64,000 bases of DNA from Rhizomys pruinosus (GCA_009823505.1 VZQC01010425.1:1139559-1203558), one strand, 5' to 3'. Shown: positions 31,285 through 41,600, counted from the stretch's first letter. Made by a program: numbers and translations. The notes: generated from the letters alone by a model not told the origin.

Positions 31285-31660
31285 CTCCTTTGTTTTTGTT
31301 AACTTGACACAAAATAGAGTCTCCTGAGAAAAAGGAACTCTAATTGAGGAATTTCCTCCACCCTTGGTCCTTGGCCTTGTCTGTGATGCATTTTCTTAAT
31401 GGGTGATTTATGTAGGTGGTGCCATCCCTGGGCAGGGGAACCTGGGCTGTGTGAGAAAGATAGCTGAGCAAGCCAGGGGAAGCAAGCCAGTAAGCAGTGT
31501 ATTCACTGTGTTCTCCCAGGTGTCCATCAGTTTCTCTCTCCAGGTTCCTGCCTTGAGTTCCTCAAAGGCGGACTGGGACTATGCCTTGGAAGTGTAATAT
31601 GAAATAAACCTTCCCCAGGTTGTTTTTGGTCACAGTGTTTATCACAGCAACATAAAGTGC
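31285..31660 (-). mobile_element. hAT-like rodent MITE (URR1-type?)
   Basis: 'ttgttaacttgacacaaaatagagtctcctgag ... ttgaggaatttcc ... ggtggtgccatccctgggcagg ... gagcaagccaggggaagcaagccagtaagcag ... aaataaacc ... cagtgtttatcacagcaacataaag'. Same family as 42900-43315, opposite orientation. Family name is from memory and uncertain; that it is a known rodent interspersed repeat is safe. Confidence 0.75.
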
Positions 31661-31674
31661 TGTGCACCAGGATA

Positions 31675-31855
31675 GTGCATAACAGTGTGAACTCTCAGCT
31701 TTGTCACCTGTGACCTCAGGAAAAAGATTGACTTCTCTTAGCCTTCAACTTTCCCGTCTTTAAGATAGGCACAACCATTGTACCTACTATGAAGCTGCCA
31801 TGAAGGTTAAATGAACCAATATCACAACCATGCTTGGAAGAATACACTCTTGAAA
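31675..31855 (+). repeat. MIR SINE
   Basis: 'gctttgtcacctgtgacctcaggaaaaagattgacttctcttagccttcaactttcccgtctttaagataggcac' is a sense MIR. Confidence 0.8.
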
Positions 31856-31939
31856 CAGTGCCATATACAGTTAACCATTGTGTTGAAATATTATGAAGGA
31901 TGGGGTTTTCAGTCAAGGCCTTAAAGATTTAAAAACACT

Positions 31940-32300
31940 CCTCAGGCCCAGACCCAGTCAGGAGCCTCATCTCTGTGCTTTCTTGCTGAGTCTGACTCAA
32001 GACCCTTATTCAGTACTGCCCCTCCATGCTGCCCCTCCAGGCCCACAGATGGAAGCAATTCTTCCAAGCTCTCCTGGCCTAGGCCTAGTTGGGGTACCCA
32101 TCTACACACCCTCTTGGTGAGTCTGACACAGGTCCCCGGACTTGTGCTCCACCCCAGGCCCAGGCCCAGCTGGGGGCCACATTCACATGCTTTTTCACAG
32201 TCTGCATGTTCGCTTGCACCCCACTGCCTTTCCATACACAGGCCCAGCTGGGAGCCACTCCAGGGACTTCATCCAAGTAATCTCACACCACCCCAATACC
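31940..32300 (+). repeat. LINE-1 5' UTR with monomer-like repeats
   Basis: Four related starts: AGACCCAGTCAGGAGCC (31949), AGGCCTAGTTGGGGTACCC (32081), AGGCCCAGCTGGGGGCCAC (32162) and AGGCCCAGCTGGGAGCCAC (32240). The first two units also share TTG(C/G)TGAGTCTGAC. This fits the tandem promoter monomers of rodent L1 5' UTRs, here short and worn. Confidence 0.65.
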
Positions 32301-32399
32301 CCCATGTCATACTAATTACCACCGAATTGGAATCACCCTGTCTCTTCAATCAATAATCAACACAGAGTGTCGGAAGGACTAGCTTACCCACTCCTTCTA

Positions 32400-32999
32400 C
32401 CTGACCTGAAATCAACCAAGTTTGGCCAACAGTAAAACAGAACAAAACTTCCACTCAACATAGGCAGGCTAGAATCTCATATCAGACACACAATCAATGA
32501 AATACATCTACATGCTCAGGTCCCACCACAAAACAGAAACAATATGAAAGACCAAGATAGTATAATTCCCACCTCAGACTACCAGTCCTATAGAGATGGT
32601 CTCCAAGGGGAATTACCTAGACAAACCTTGGGACACAAAATTTAAAACAATTATAAACACAATCATAGAATTCAAGGACTTTGAAGACAGCACATGAAGA
32701 CACTTGAATGAATTTAAAGAGGTCAGAAATAAACTCCTAATGGGAGTCCCAACACAAACAAATGGCAAAGTGAAATTACAAAGACATACAGAATTTGAAA
32801 ACTGAATTCAATAGATAAAAATACCAAAGAAAACTTAAACTGAAATGAAGATGGAATTACAAAAATTCAAAGACCCAATTAGAGAACTCAGAAGATGGCT
32901 GTACTGGTAGAATAGATCAAGTAGAAGACAGAATATTGGGACTTGAAGGTAAAGTAGGTGTATTGGGCCAGCCAATGAAATAAAATGATAAATTAAAAC

Positions 33000-33063
<64 letters not shown>

Positions 33064-33560
33064 CAGGAACTGTAGTACACAATGATGAAAAGACCAAATC
33101 TGCAAACTATAGGCATGAAAGGAGAAAAATTTTAGCTGAATGGAATAGACCAGATCTTTAACAGGAACACCAAATAGGCTCACCAAAGAAACTCCTGTCA
33201 TATTATAGTTAAAACACTAAATATACAGAATGAAAAAGGAGTATTGAAATCTAAAAGAGAAAAAAAGCACAAAACATATATAAGGGAAAATCCATCAGAA
33301 TAACAACTGACTATTCAATGGAAACTTTAAAACCCTGAAGAGTTTGGAGCAACGTGCACCAAGCTGTAAAAGAGCACAGATGCTAGCCCAGACTACTGTA
33401 CCCAGCAAAACTATCTGGCATAGTTGAAGGAGCTGGAAACACTTTGCACAATACAAACTAAAAGAATTCATGCCCACCAAACCCACCCTATAGAGAATAC
33501 TAGTACTACTTCAGACTGAAAATAGAAATAAGCACAGCCAAGAAGCTACAGAAAGAAAAC
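32400..33560 (+). pseudogene. LINE-1 ORF1 remnant
   Basis: ORF1 normally encodes an RNA-binding coiled-coil chaperone. Recognisable pieces: 'gaactcagaagatggctg', 'gaccaaatctgcaaactataggcatgaaaggag', 'tataagggaaaatccatcagaataac', 'cagactactgtacccagcaaaactatc', 'gaattcatgcccaccaaacccaccctatagagaatact'. Interrupted by stops and a (GA)n array; non-functional. Confidence 0.8.
33005..33058. repeat. (GA)n microsatellite inside L1 ORF1
   Basis: About 27 GA units following 'aaaacatacag', placed within ORF1 sequence. Confidence 0.95.
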
Positions 33561-34050
33561 AATGAAGCTGCAATTACAAAACCATAAAAATAGTACTAAG
33601 AAATATAATAGCAAGAAAAAAATACCATAAAATGACAACAATCAGCATACAGCTTTCAATAATAACTTTAAATATTAATGGCCTCAATTCCCCAATGAAA
33701 ATAAATAGGTTAATTGAATGGATTAAGAAATAATATCCAGCATTTTGTTGTCTACAAGGGACAGATTTTACCTTTAGGGATAAGTACCATCTTAGTTAGA
33801 GTAAAAGGTTAGAAAAAAGTATGCCAAGTAAATGGGTTCAGGAAATAAGCAGGTGTCCCTATCCTGATATCTGACAAAACAGACTTCAAAATTAATCAGA
33901 AGAGTTAGAGTTCATTCTCATAAAGGGAACAAGTAACAAAAAAGACATTATAATCCACACATATGCACACCAAACTCTGGCACCTAATTCATAAAAAGCA
34001 ATTTATTGGACTTTAAGACACAGATTAATCCTAACTTAGTAATAGTAGGT

Positions 34051-34282
34051 TCTTTTTATTTATTTTTTTATTTATTTTCACATGTGTATGAATGTATTGT
34101 CTGCATGTAGGTCTGTGCACCCATGTCGTGCAATGCCGCGGAGGTCAGAAGAGGGTGTCAGACTCCCCTGTAACTGGAGTTAAAGATGGTTTTCAGCCAC
34201 CATGTGGGTGCTGGGGATCAAACCCGGGTCCTCTGCAAGAGCAGTCGGTGCTCTTAACCGCTAGGCTATCTCTCCAGTCCCA
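34051..34282 (-). mobile_element. B2 SINE in L1 ORF2, short form
   Basis: Antisense B2 with GTCGTGCAATGCCGCGG and CTCTCCAGTCCC, flanked by TAGTAGGT on both sides within L1 sequence (aatagtagg | tgatttcaat). Confidence 0.95.
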
Positions 34283-34627
34283 GTAGTAGGTGATTTCAAT
34301 ACTACACTTTCCCCAATGGTTAGGTCATCTGGACCAAGAAATAAAGAGAGGAACACTGGAATTAATTGATCATATTCATCAAATTGACCTAATAGATATT
34401 TACAAAATATTCCAAACACCAAAGAATATACATTCTACTCAGCAGCCTAATGAAACAAATTTCAACAAATACAGAAAAATTGAAATAATTCCATGTTTTT
34501 TATGTGACCAGAATGTATCAAGAGCAAAAGAATCTCTAGAAATTACACAAATTCATAGAAACTAAGCAACATAAATACTGAATGATGAATGGGTAAAAGA
34601 AGAAATCAATAAAGAAATAAAAATTCA

Positions 34628-34783
34628 GCTGGGCGTGGTGGAGCACGCCTTTAATCCTATCACTCAGGAGGCAGAGGCAGGCAGATCTTTGTGAGTTCAA
34701 GGCCAGCCTGGTCTACAGAGCGAGTTCCAGGACAGCTGGGGCTACAGGGAGACCCTGTCTCGAATAGACCAAAAAAAAAAAAA
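34628..34783 (+). mobile_element. B1 SINE in L1 ORF2
   Basis: GCTGGGCGTGGTGGAGCACGCC to CCCTGTCTCGAATAGACC plus poly-A. Flanked by the direct repeat GAAATAAAAATTC, an exact target-site duplication. Confidence 0.97.
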
Positions 34784-34916
34784 AAAAGAAATAAAAATTC
34801 CTGGAATTAAATGAAAATGAAAATACAACACAGCAAAACTTCTGGGGCACATTAAAACCAGTCCTCTGAGGGAAGTTTATAGCTCTGAAGAGCCTACATT
34901 AAAAAATTAGAAAGTG

Positions 34917-35142
34917 GGGGCTGGAGAGATAGCCTAGGGGTTGAGAGCACTGACTGCTCTTGCAGAGGACTGGGGTTCGATCCTCAGCACCCACATGGTG
35001 GCTAAGAACCATCTGTAACTCCAGTTCTAGGAGAACTACGGTTCCAGGGGAATCCGAGACCCTCTTCTGACCTCCACGACATTGCACGGCACGGGTGCAC
35101 AAACCTAAATGCAGACAGTACATTCATACACATAAAAATAAA
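34917..35142 (+). mobile_element. B2 SINE in L1 ORF2, long form
   Basis: GGGGGCTGGAGAGATAGCC to ACACATAAAAATA. Both copies of the 17-bp internal unit are present. Flanked by AAATTAGA on both sides. Confidence 0.95.
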
Positions 35143-35665
35143 TTAGAGCACAAATAAATAGTGTAATGATGCACCTCAAGAGTTTGGAAAAACAAGAACA
35201 AAACAAATGCAAAGCCAGAAGATGGTAAGAAATAACAAAAAACCAGGATAGGAATTAACAAAATAAAACTAAAACAAACAAAAACAATAAAAAGAATCAA
35301 TGCATCTAAGAGCTAATTCTTTGAAAAAATACAAAATTGGAAGAACCTTAGCTGAATTAACCACAAGAAAGAGGAGACCCAAATTAATAAAATTAGAAAG
35401 GAACACAAAAGCATTAAAACAACACCAAAAAATTCATAAAATAAGGGAATACTTAATAAAATATTCCATTAAACTGGAAACTCTAAAAGAAATGGCCAAA
35501 TTTCTAGACAGGTCTGAACCATGGAAATTAAACTAAGAAAAGATCAACAATTTAAACAGACCCATAACAAATAAGGAGATTTAAACAGTAAAAAGAAGCC
35601 TTCAGACTAAAAAATAAAAAGCCTAGGTCCAGATGGATTTACAGCAGAATTCTACCATACTTTCT

Positions 35666-35922
35666 TTTTTTTAACATTTTATTTTTTTAAATTTTATTTA
35701 TTTTTGTATGTGTATGAATGTACCGTCTGCATGTAGGTTTGTGCACCCATGTCGTACAATGCTGCAGAGGTCAGAAGAGGGTTTCGGATTCCCCTGGAAC
35801 TGGAATTCTCCTGGAATTGGAGTTACAGATGGTTCTTAGCCTCCATGTGGGTGCTGGGGATTGAACCCAGGTCCTCTGCAAGAGCAGTCGGTGCTCTCAA
35901 CTGCTAGGCTATCTCTCCAGCC
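35666..35922 (-). mobile_element. B2 SINE in L1 ORF2, long form
   Basis: Antisense copy, T-rich start to CATCTCTCCAGCC-like end (ATCTCTCCAGCCC), with the 17-bp internal duplication (GGAACTGGAATTCTCCTGGAATTGGAGTT). Flanked by CCATA. Confidence 0.95.
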
Positions 35923-35984
35923 CCCATAGTTTCAACGAACTACAACCAGTGCTTCTTAAACTATTCAAAAATAGAATAGAATAA

Positions 35985-36600
35985 ATAGAAATGGAAGAGG
36001 CATTTCCAAATTGGTGCAGTCATTATGGAAATCAATGTGGAGTATCCTCAAAAAACTAAAAACATATCTATTATATGACCCTGTCGTACTACGCATTGGC
36101 TTATACCAAAAGGACCTGATATTCTACTATGGGATGATTGCTTGGTCATATACATTGCTACTCTATTCATAATAGCTAGGAAATGGAAGCAGCCTAGATG
36201 TCCATCAACTGATAAATGGGTACCTATACATTCAGATGTAAATAAATATGAAATTAAGAAATTCCCAGGTAAATGGATGGAACTGGAACATATACTAAAT
36301 GAGGTAACCCGGACCTAGAAGGTATGTTCTCTCTTATCTGTGTATCTTAGATATGAATCATTAAGTTTGAGTAGATAATCTGGAGTAACCATAGAAGCCA
36401 GGAGAGACTACTGGGGGAGGGGAGAGAAGGAGCAGCAGAGATAGTGAAAATAGGACACAGGTACTATGAAGAGGGGAAGGGGAAAACGTGACGGACTTGA
36501 CTGCGGAGTCAGGAAGGAGCATAATAAAGATGAAACGAGGAAGAGGAAGGATATATAACACTAAGGATGTTTAGAAAAGCCATAGAGAAACGTATAAGCT
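35985..36600 (+). pseudogene. LINE-1 ORF2 C-terminal remnant
   Basis: 'aaattggtgcagtcattatggaaatcaatgtggagtatcctcaaaaaactaaaa' and 'ttcataatagctaggaaatggaagcagcctagatgtccatcaactgataaatggg' are classic L1 ORF2 3' sequence. It lies only about 50 bp after pre-RT sequence, so the RT core is deleted. Confidence 0.9.
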
Positions 36601-37455
36601 TACACGTGTGCACGCACACACACACACAATATATATATTCTGAAAACCAGAACAATAACAGGACCAGCATGATATCTTCAACAATGCAATAGTGTCACTT
36701 GTACCTTGGGAGCAACCTACAGTTGTCTAATTGGACTTAAAGCTTACTCAGTTGGAGGGAATTCACTCCTGGTACTGTAAACCTAGCCAAGAACCAATAG
36801 AAACACAGGTCATAGACCGTAAAGGAAAACTACTACTATTTTACTAAAGTAAAATACTGCCTTCTAAATACTCATCTTTATACCCATAGATAGTGCACAT
36901 CTTACAGCTCATCAAAGAAACTTTTTTTTTTGCATCAAAATCCACAAGTGATAAAAATGCAGAGAATCAATGACCACGGGGTGCTCTGCCCCAAATGCAA
37001 CATCCATAACACAGCCCCTACACCTAAGGCTCAGGGAACATCATGAAGGGGGGGGACTGTAAGAGCCTGACGACCAGGAAACTGCTGTGTGATGCTGTCA
37101 TCTGAGTTTGACCTGGGTGTTGCTTCCATCAGCTCTCAAAGACATGATTGCCTTCACAAGACCTGCAAAGACCACTGTAGTCGACATGCCAATGTGGATG
37201 GAAGAAAATTTCACAAGGCTCCACCCCTAGATGAAGAGCTGAGGCAGCCACTGGGTATTGAGGGAGGGAAAGCTGGAAGCTCTAACCATCTGCAAATAAG
37301 GGCAACATTAATTGACCAGTAGGTTGTAAGGAAAGAAGGAGGTCATGAATCCACATGGGGGGGGGGGCTAGAGGGGGAACACAAAAAAAGTTGGAGGGGC
37401 AAGGGGGTAGAGATGATGGAAGTACATTGTATTCATCCTTAACTAAAAACAAGAA
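36600..37455 (+). mobile_element. LINE-1 3' UTR
   Basis: 'gacatgccaatgtggatggaagaaaatttcacaaggctccacccctagatgaagagctgaggcagccactggg' followed by G-rich tract (37357-37367) and 'gatgatggaagtacattgtattcatcc'. Matches a rodent L1 3' UTR with its polypurine segment. Confidence 0.8.
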
Positions 37456-37457
37456 TA

Positions 37458-37690
37458 GGGGCTGGAGAGATGTCCTAGTAGTTGGGAGTGCCGATTGCTC
37501 TTGCAGAGGACCCAGGTTCAATCCCCAGCACCCACATGGCACCTGAGAACCATCTTTAACTCCTGTTCCAGGGGAATCTGACACCCTCTTCTGACCTCCG
37601 GGGCATTGCACTACATGGGTGCACAAACCTACATGCAGACAGTACATTCAGAAGCATACAGAAATAAATAAAATTAAAAAAAGAAAAAAA
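37458..37690 (+). mobile_element. B2 SINE, short form
   Basis: GGGGCTGGAGAGATGTCC to an A-rich tail, inserted at the L1 3' end. Confidence 0.95.
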
Positions 37691-37937
37691 TAAAAACAAA
37701 AATAATTTTAAGATTTAAAAGCACAGTCATGTTCTGAGTGAGAATTTTTTTTAAATGAATGAAATGTAAGGATAGGGTCATGTTCTACAAGACTTCAACC
37801 AGAAAAGCATGCCAGTTCAGTCGCAACAATCTCAGAATGAAGTGGTATTACACTGTATTGAAACACGTTGCCAAAAAGTTTTCTTCCTCTAATGAGTTGG
37901 CATCTGCCTTGATTTACATGGTAGATTATCTAGGCAA
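37691..37937. other. AT-rich unique sequence
   Basis: Repeat-free segment with a 61-codon plus-strand frame (37759-37944) of unusually ordinary amino-acid composition (ends near YMVDYLGKH). It may continue at 38193-38245 and 38504-38720 around two SINEs. A fragment of a processed pseudogene or a conserved element are both possible. Confidence 0.3.
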
Positions 37938-37953
37938 ACACTAATCCTCTTTT

Positions 37954-38176
37954 TGAAAATATTTTATTATTTTTATTTTATGTGTATGAGTATTGCCTGC
38001 ATGTGTGTAAGTGCACACGTGTCGTGGAATGTCATGGAGGTCAGAAGAGGATGTCAGATGCCTGGGAACTGGAGTTACAGACAGTTGTTTTCTGCCATAT
38101 GAATGTTGGGAATTGAACCTAGGTTCTTTGGGAGAACAGCCAGTACTCTTAACCACTGAGCCATCTCCCCAGCCCC
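37954..38176 (-). mobile_element. older B2/B3 SINE with exact target-site duplication
   Basis: Antisense copy ending CCATCTCCCCAGCCCC. Flanks ACACTAATCCTCTTTT at 37938-37953 and 38177-38192 are identical over 16 bp. Confidence 0.95.
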
Positions 38177-38245
38177 ACACTAATCCTCTTTTAAAAAGGA
38201 ATGAATTATCTGAGAATAAGAAGTCCCCATAAGAAGCCTTCATCA

Positions 38246-38488
38246 GGGGCTGGAGAGATGACCTAGCGGTTAAGAGCGCCGACCACTCTTACAGAGGACC
38301 CAGGTTCGATCCCCAGCACCCACATGGTGGCCGAGAACCATCTGAAACTCCAATTCCAGGAGAACTCCAGTTCCAGGGGAATCCGAGACCCTCTTCTGAC
38401 TTCCGTGGCATTGCACGACACGGGTGCACAAACTTGCATGCAGACAGTACATTCATACACATACAGAAAGAAATAAAATTAATAAAAA
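38246..38488 (+). mobile_element. B2 SINE, long form, with exact target-site duplication
   Basis: GGGGCTGGAGAGATGACC to AATTAATAAAA. Flanks AAGAAGCCTTCATCA at 38231-38245 and 38489-38503 are identical over 15 bp. It carries the 17-bp internal duplication. Confidence 0.97.
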
Positions 38489-38503
38489 AAGAAGCCTTCA
38501 TCA

Positions 38504-38855
38504 TTTGTCGCAATAGCCTCAACTTCTGCTTCAGCAAAGTAACATAATGCTTGCTGCTTCCTTTGAAAATATACAGTAAGAAATAATGAAATTCTCTGTG
38601 TCTCTGTGTATGTAAGGTACTGGGGAGAAAAGCTGTTATTGGAACAGTAGAGTTAACTCCCCCGTTATTATGTAATGCTTCTAATGCAGCTAATAAAAAT
38701 AGTATGTAAAACAAACCAAACAAAAAAAAAAAAGTATGCTCAACAGATGTTCATCCTGCTCCTTGTTCCTTGCCTCCAACCTTTGCCTCATGTGGGGTCC
38801 TTGCTGAAGAAGGGTCAAGAGAATCACCTACTATGGACCAGTGACATGCCTCCTC
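38504..38855. other. unique sequence
   Basis: AT-rich, with 'cgttattatgtaatgcttctaatgcagctaataaaaatag' near 38664-38700. No gene recognised. Confidence 0.35.
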
Positions 38856-38879
38856 TACACAGCCCAGAGTCATCATCCT

Positions 38880-39280
38880 AAGCACAAGTGGCTCATGTGC
38901 TCTCAGCCTTGCTGTGGTTCCCTGTTATCCCCAGGAGAAATTCTCACTCCTGAATGGGCGGGCATGTACGACGCCCACACTTCTCATCTCTTATTGCTTT
39001 TACTTTTGATGCCAAAGCTTCAGCCACATCAAACATCAGTGTTAAAATGAGGCCTCCATTCTCCCACCCATTTGCTCATGAAGCTTCATATATGTGGAAC
39101 ACCTTGTCTCTGCCTCCCTGTCTGCCACAACCCATGGGTTCTCATAGTGCATCCTCAGTAGAATGGAAGTCCAAGAGGGTATGGGCTTCCTTTGAGTTAC
39201 TGCTGTGTCCACAGCACCTGAAACCATTCCAGGGAAGTAATAGGTGCTCATTAAATAGTCTCAAATATTGAGTACAACAG
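38880..39280 (+). repeat. L2 LINE 3' region
   Basis: 'ttgctcatgaagcttcatatatgtggaacacc', 'tgtgtccacagcacctgaaaccattccagggaagtaataggtgctcattaaatag' matches the end of L2 (gcacctagcacagtgcctggcacatagtaggtgctcaataaatg). Confidence 0.7.
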
Positions 39281-39663
39281 GGAGTCAAAGCCAGTGTTCC
39301 CCGCTCCGAAGCAGGCCAGATCAAGCAGATTGGCACTGGCATTACTTTGCATACAAGTCAGTGTGCACATCCCAGTGCCTGGGCATGGCTGGCTACCTGT
39401 CTCATCTCCTCACTAGCCTAGGCACCTCTACAGGCCAGGAACCAGAGTTGTAGCATGTCCAAATCCGCCCTGCCTCTCCTGCTGTGCCTGAAAACACATT
39501 ATGGGCTCTAATAGTGCCCTTTCAGGACTCATGGGAGAGCCTCTACAAGATGTCCACAGCCCAGATCCAGACCACATCAGTGAAAGCAGAGGCTCTGATG
39601 CAGCCTAGGAATGGGCATTTTTCACAGCTCCTTGTGTGGTAGTCCTAGCATGCAGTCTGGAGC
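39281..39663. other. unique sequence
   Basis: Nothing recognised. Confidence 0.4.
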
Positions 39664-39680
39664 CAGCATCCCATTCTTTT

Positions 39681-39777
39681 TTTAATTAATTAATTTATAT
39701 ATATATTTTTTATCAAATCTAGACCTATGTCCCCCCCATCCCCCCACCCCACCAGAGCTCATGCGTTCTGCCAAACA
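39681..39777 (-). mobile_element. L1 3'-end fragment, very short
   Basis: T-rich then 'aattaattaatttatatatatat', 'cccccccatccccccaccccacc', 'tcatgcgttctgccaaacac'. Flanked by the CAGCATCCCATTCTT repeat. Same layout as 12040-12205. Confidence 0.6.
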
Positions 39778-39797
39778 CAGCATCCCATCCTTTTTTT

Positions 39798-39955
39798 TTT
39801 TTTTTTTTTTTTGGTCTTTTCGAGACAGGGTCTCCCTGTAGTCCCAGCTGTTCTGGAACTCACTCTGTAGACCAGGCTGGCCTTGAACTCACAAAAGATC
39901 CACCTGCCTCTGCCTCCCGAGTGCTAGGATTAAAGGCGTGCGCCACCACGCCCGG
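39798..39955 (-). mobile_element. B1 SINE, well preserved
   Basis: Poly-T, GGTCTTTTCGAGACAGGG to GCGCCACCACGCCCGG. CpGs retained (TTCGAG, TCCCGAG, GGCGTGCGCC), so a young copy. Confidence 0.96.
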
Positions 39956-39970
39956 CAGCATCCCATTCTT

Positions 39971-40490
39971 ATCCAATGACTCCTCCTAACCTGTAAGCTG
40001 GAGTTTCAGAGGAGCAAGGTTGATGCAAAGGGGCCCCCAAAAGGGCCTCTGAGGTCGTGGACATTCCAGTCAGCCCCAGAATAAGAAAAAAATGCAAAGC
40101 CCTGCTTTCTCCCTAGGGCACGTTGTTGCATACCACCTCTTTTGTCATTTGCTCCGAGTTTATCTTTACCAGCCATGGCATCACCAGGCTGAGTTTGATC
40201 CAGTCAGAAGTGCCATTGGACTAGCCCTGCCTCCCCCTTTGGCCACAGTTTCCCATCTTTTAGGCTGAGTAGGCCAGATGGTGGCTGAGGGTTTCCCAGC
40301 TGCAACAGCCACAGGTTCAATGAATCTGACAAGACAAAAATCCAGCTCTGCTCGGCCTCCACACATCTAGGTAATATGCTTGGGGATATTCAAGGCAGGG
40401 CTCAGAGAAACACTTGCCTCCAACTTCAGGCCCCTAGAGACAGCAAAGCCACAACGAGCAAATCTTCATGTCTGGTGCCGACTTCTGTTC
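39971..40490. other. unique sequence
   Basis: Nothing recognised. Confidence 0.4.
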
Positions 40491-40499
40491 AGAGTACTC

Positions 40500-40665
40500 T
40501 CTGAACAAGCTGCTTAACATGTACATGGTGTACATGAACATCTGTGCACCCCCCCTTACAGATGACATGATAAGGGCTAGATGCTTAAGTAACATACCCA
40601 AGGGATGCACAACTAGGAAGTGGTACAACCACAATTCAAACCCTGGCCACTTGACCTAAGAAGCC
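40500..40665 (-). repeat. MIR SINE
   Basis: 'ccccccttacagatgacatgataagggctagatgcttaagtaacatacccaagggatgcacaactaggaagtgg ... attcaaaccctgg' is an antisense MIR core. A small inverted repeat ATGTACATGGTGTACAT lies at its left. Confidence 0.8.
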
Positions 40666-41215
40666 ACAGTCAACCACTATGCGGTATCTCGTACCTAGAT
40701 GTCAGGAACTGTGTTCAGCACTTTCTATGAAGGATGCAGAGCTGGGCAAGAGGAGACAGAGGCCTCATTCTGTCCCTTAGAGCCCTGAAGACAAGACCCT
40801 GGCCTTTCTGCCTCTTTCTCCTGTGTCTCCTGAGACAGTCTGCTTTCCCCCAGGGTCCGTGGCCTTATAATGAGTGGAGAGTGGAGAGAAGAGAGCCATC
40901 CAGGCAGCCCCCAAGCTCATGGTGAGGCTCAAGACTACATGGGACAGTTTGATGGGAGAGCTGGAGTCTGAGTAGATTCTAGTATCCCAATGAACAATCG
41001 CCTAGGTGACACTGGATAGAAGCAGGTTCGTCCCTGTTGACTAGTAGACTTATTCAGGTTCTGCCACTAGGTGTGGGACATGGTGAATAAGCAGGGCCAA
41101 GCCTCCTTTCAAGAAGTGACTGCGCAAGTAAGAAAAGAGGAAAAAACCTCACTCATCTGGACTACGCTCAGGCTGAAGGATATCAGCCAGCAGATTCTGG
41201 CCCTTTAAAGTGATT
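40666..41215. other. unique sequence
   Basis: Nothing recognised. Confidence 0.4.
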
Positions 41216-41217
41216 TG

Positions 41218-41425
41218 AGAGCTTGCAATATAGCTCAGTTGATAGAGTACTTGCTTACCATTCACAAAGCCTTGGGTTCAATCCTTATAAACTGGGTGTT
41301 GTGATGTACATCCATAATCCTAGCACTCTTGAGGTGGATAAAGGAAGGTCAAGAGTGCAAATTCGTCCTCAGCTACATACTGAGTTTGAGGCCAGCCCAA
41401 GCTACATGAGACCCTGTCTAAAAAA
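41218..41425 (+). mobile_element. B4 SINE (ID + B1)
   Basis: ID head 'gagcttgcaatatagctcagttgatagagtacttgcttacc' joined to a B1 body 'ctgggtgttgtgatgtacatccataatcctagcactcttgagg ... gctacatgagaccctgtct', then poly-A. The composite is the definition of B4. Confidence 0.85.
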
Positions 41426-41467
41426 AAAAAAATAGCAAAAACAAAACAAAACAAACACAAATTAAAG

Positions 41468-41600
41468 TGTTGGGTTGGTTGTGGTGGTACACAGCTGTGA
41501 TCACAGTATTCAAGGGCTGAGTCAGGAAGGTCATGAGTTTGAAGCCAGCCTGGGCTACACAGTGAGACTCTGTCCATACATAATGGAATACAATAGGCTC
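41468..41600 (+). mobile_element. B1 SINE, old
   Basis: 'gttgtggtggtacacagctgtgatcacagtattc ... gtttgaagccagcctgggctacacagtgagactctgtc'. Confidence 0.85.

Larger units (their letters stand above)
33590..35990 (+). pseudogene. LINE-1 ORF2 remnant, endonuclease to pre-RT
   Basis: The endonuclease start is visible as 'actttaaatattaatggcctcaattcccc' (N-I-N-G-L-N-S-P). It continues through 'atcctgatatctgacaaaacagacttc', 'gtaggtgatttcaatactacactt' and 'ttgacctaatagatatttacaaaatattcc' to 'agatggatttacagcagaattctacc'. In-frame stops, single-base shifts and four SINE insertions break it. Confidence 0.85.
31930..37455 (+). mobile_element. degraded LINE-1 with nested SINEs
   Basis: One plus-strand LINE-1 in order: 5' UTR with monomer-like repeats, ORF1 remnant, ORF2 endonuclease and pre-RT region, a jump to the ORF2 C-terminal end, then a purine-rich 3' UTR. 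About 0.9 kb of the span is SINEs inserted later. Many stops and frameshifts; both ORFs are dead. The RT domain between about 35930 and 35985 is missing, an internal deletion. Confidence 0.9.
39664..39970. repeat. target site used twice (three-copy direct repeat)
   Basis: CAGCATCCCATTCTT occurs at 39664-39678, CAGCATCCCATCCTT at 39778-39792, CAGCATCCCATTCTT at 39956-39970. An L1 3' fragment lies between copies 1 and 2, and a B1 between copies 2 and 3. Two independent retropositions into the same site give exactly this pattern. Confidence 0.9.

Noticed and set aside
31285..31660. possible endogenous retrovirus LTR
   Set aside because: The sequence fits a rodent hAT-like MITE seen again in reverse at 42900-43315; no TG...CA LTR ends or primer-binding site are evident.
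37759..37944. short plus-strand frame as a real gene
   Set aside because: Only 61 codons, no start context, no domain; kept as a note on a possible pseudogene piece.
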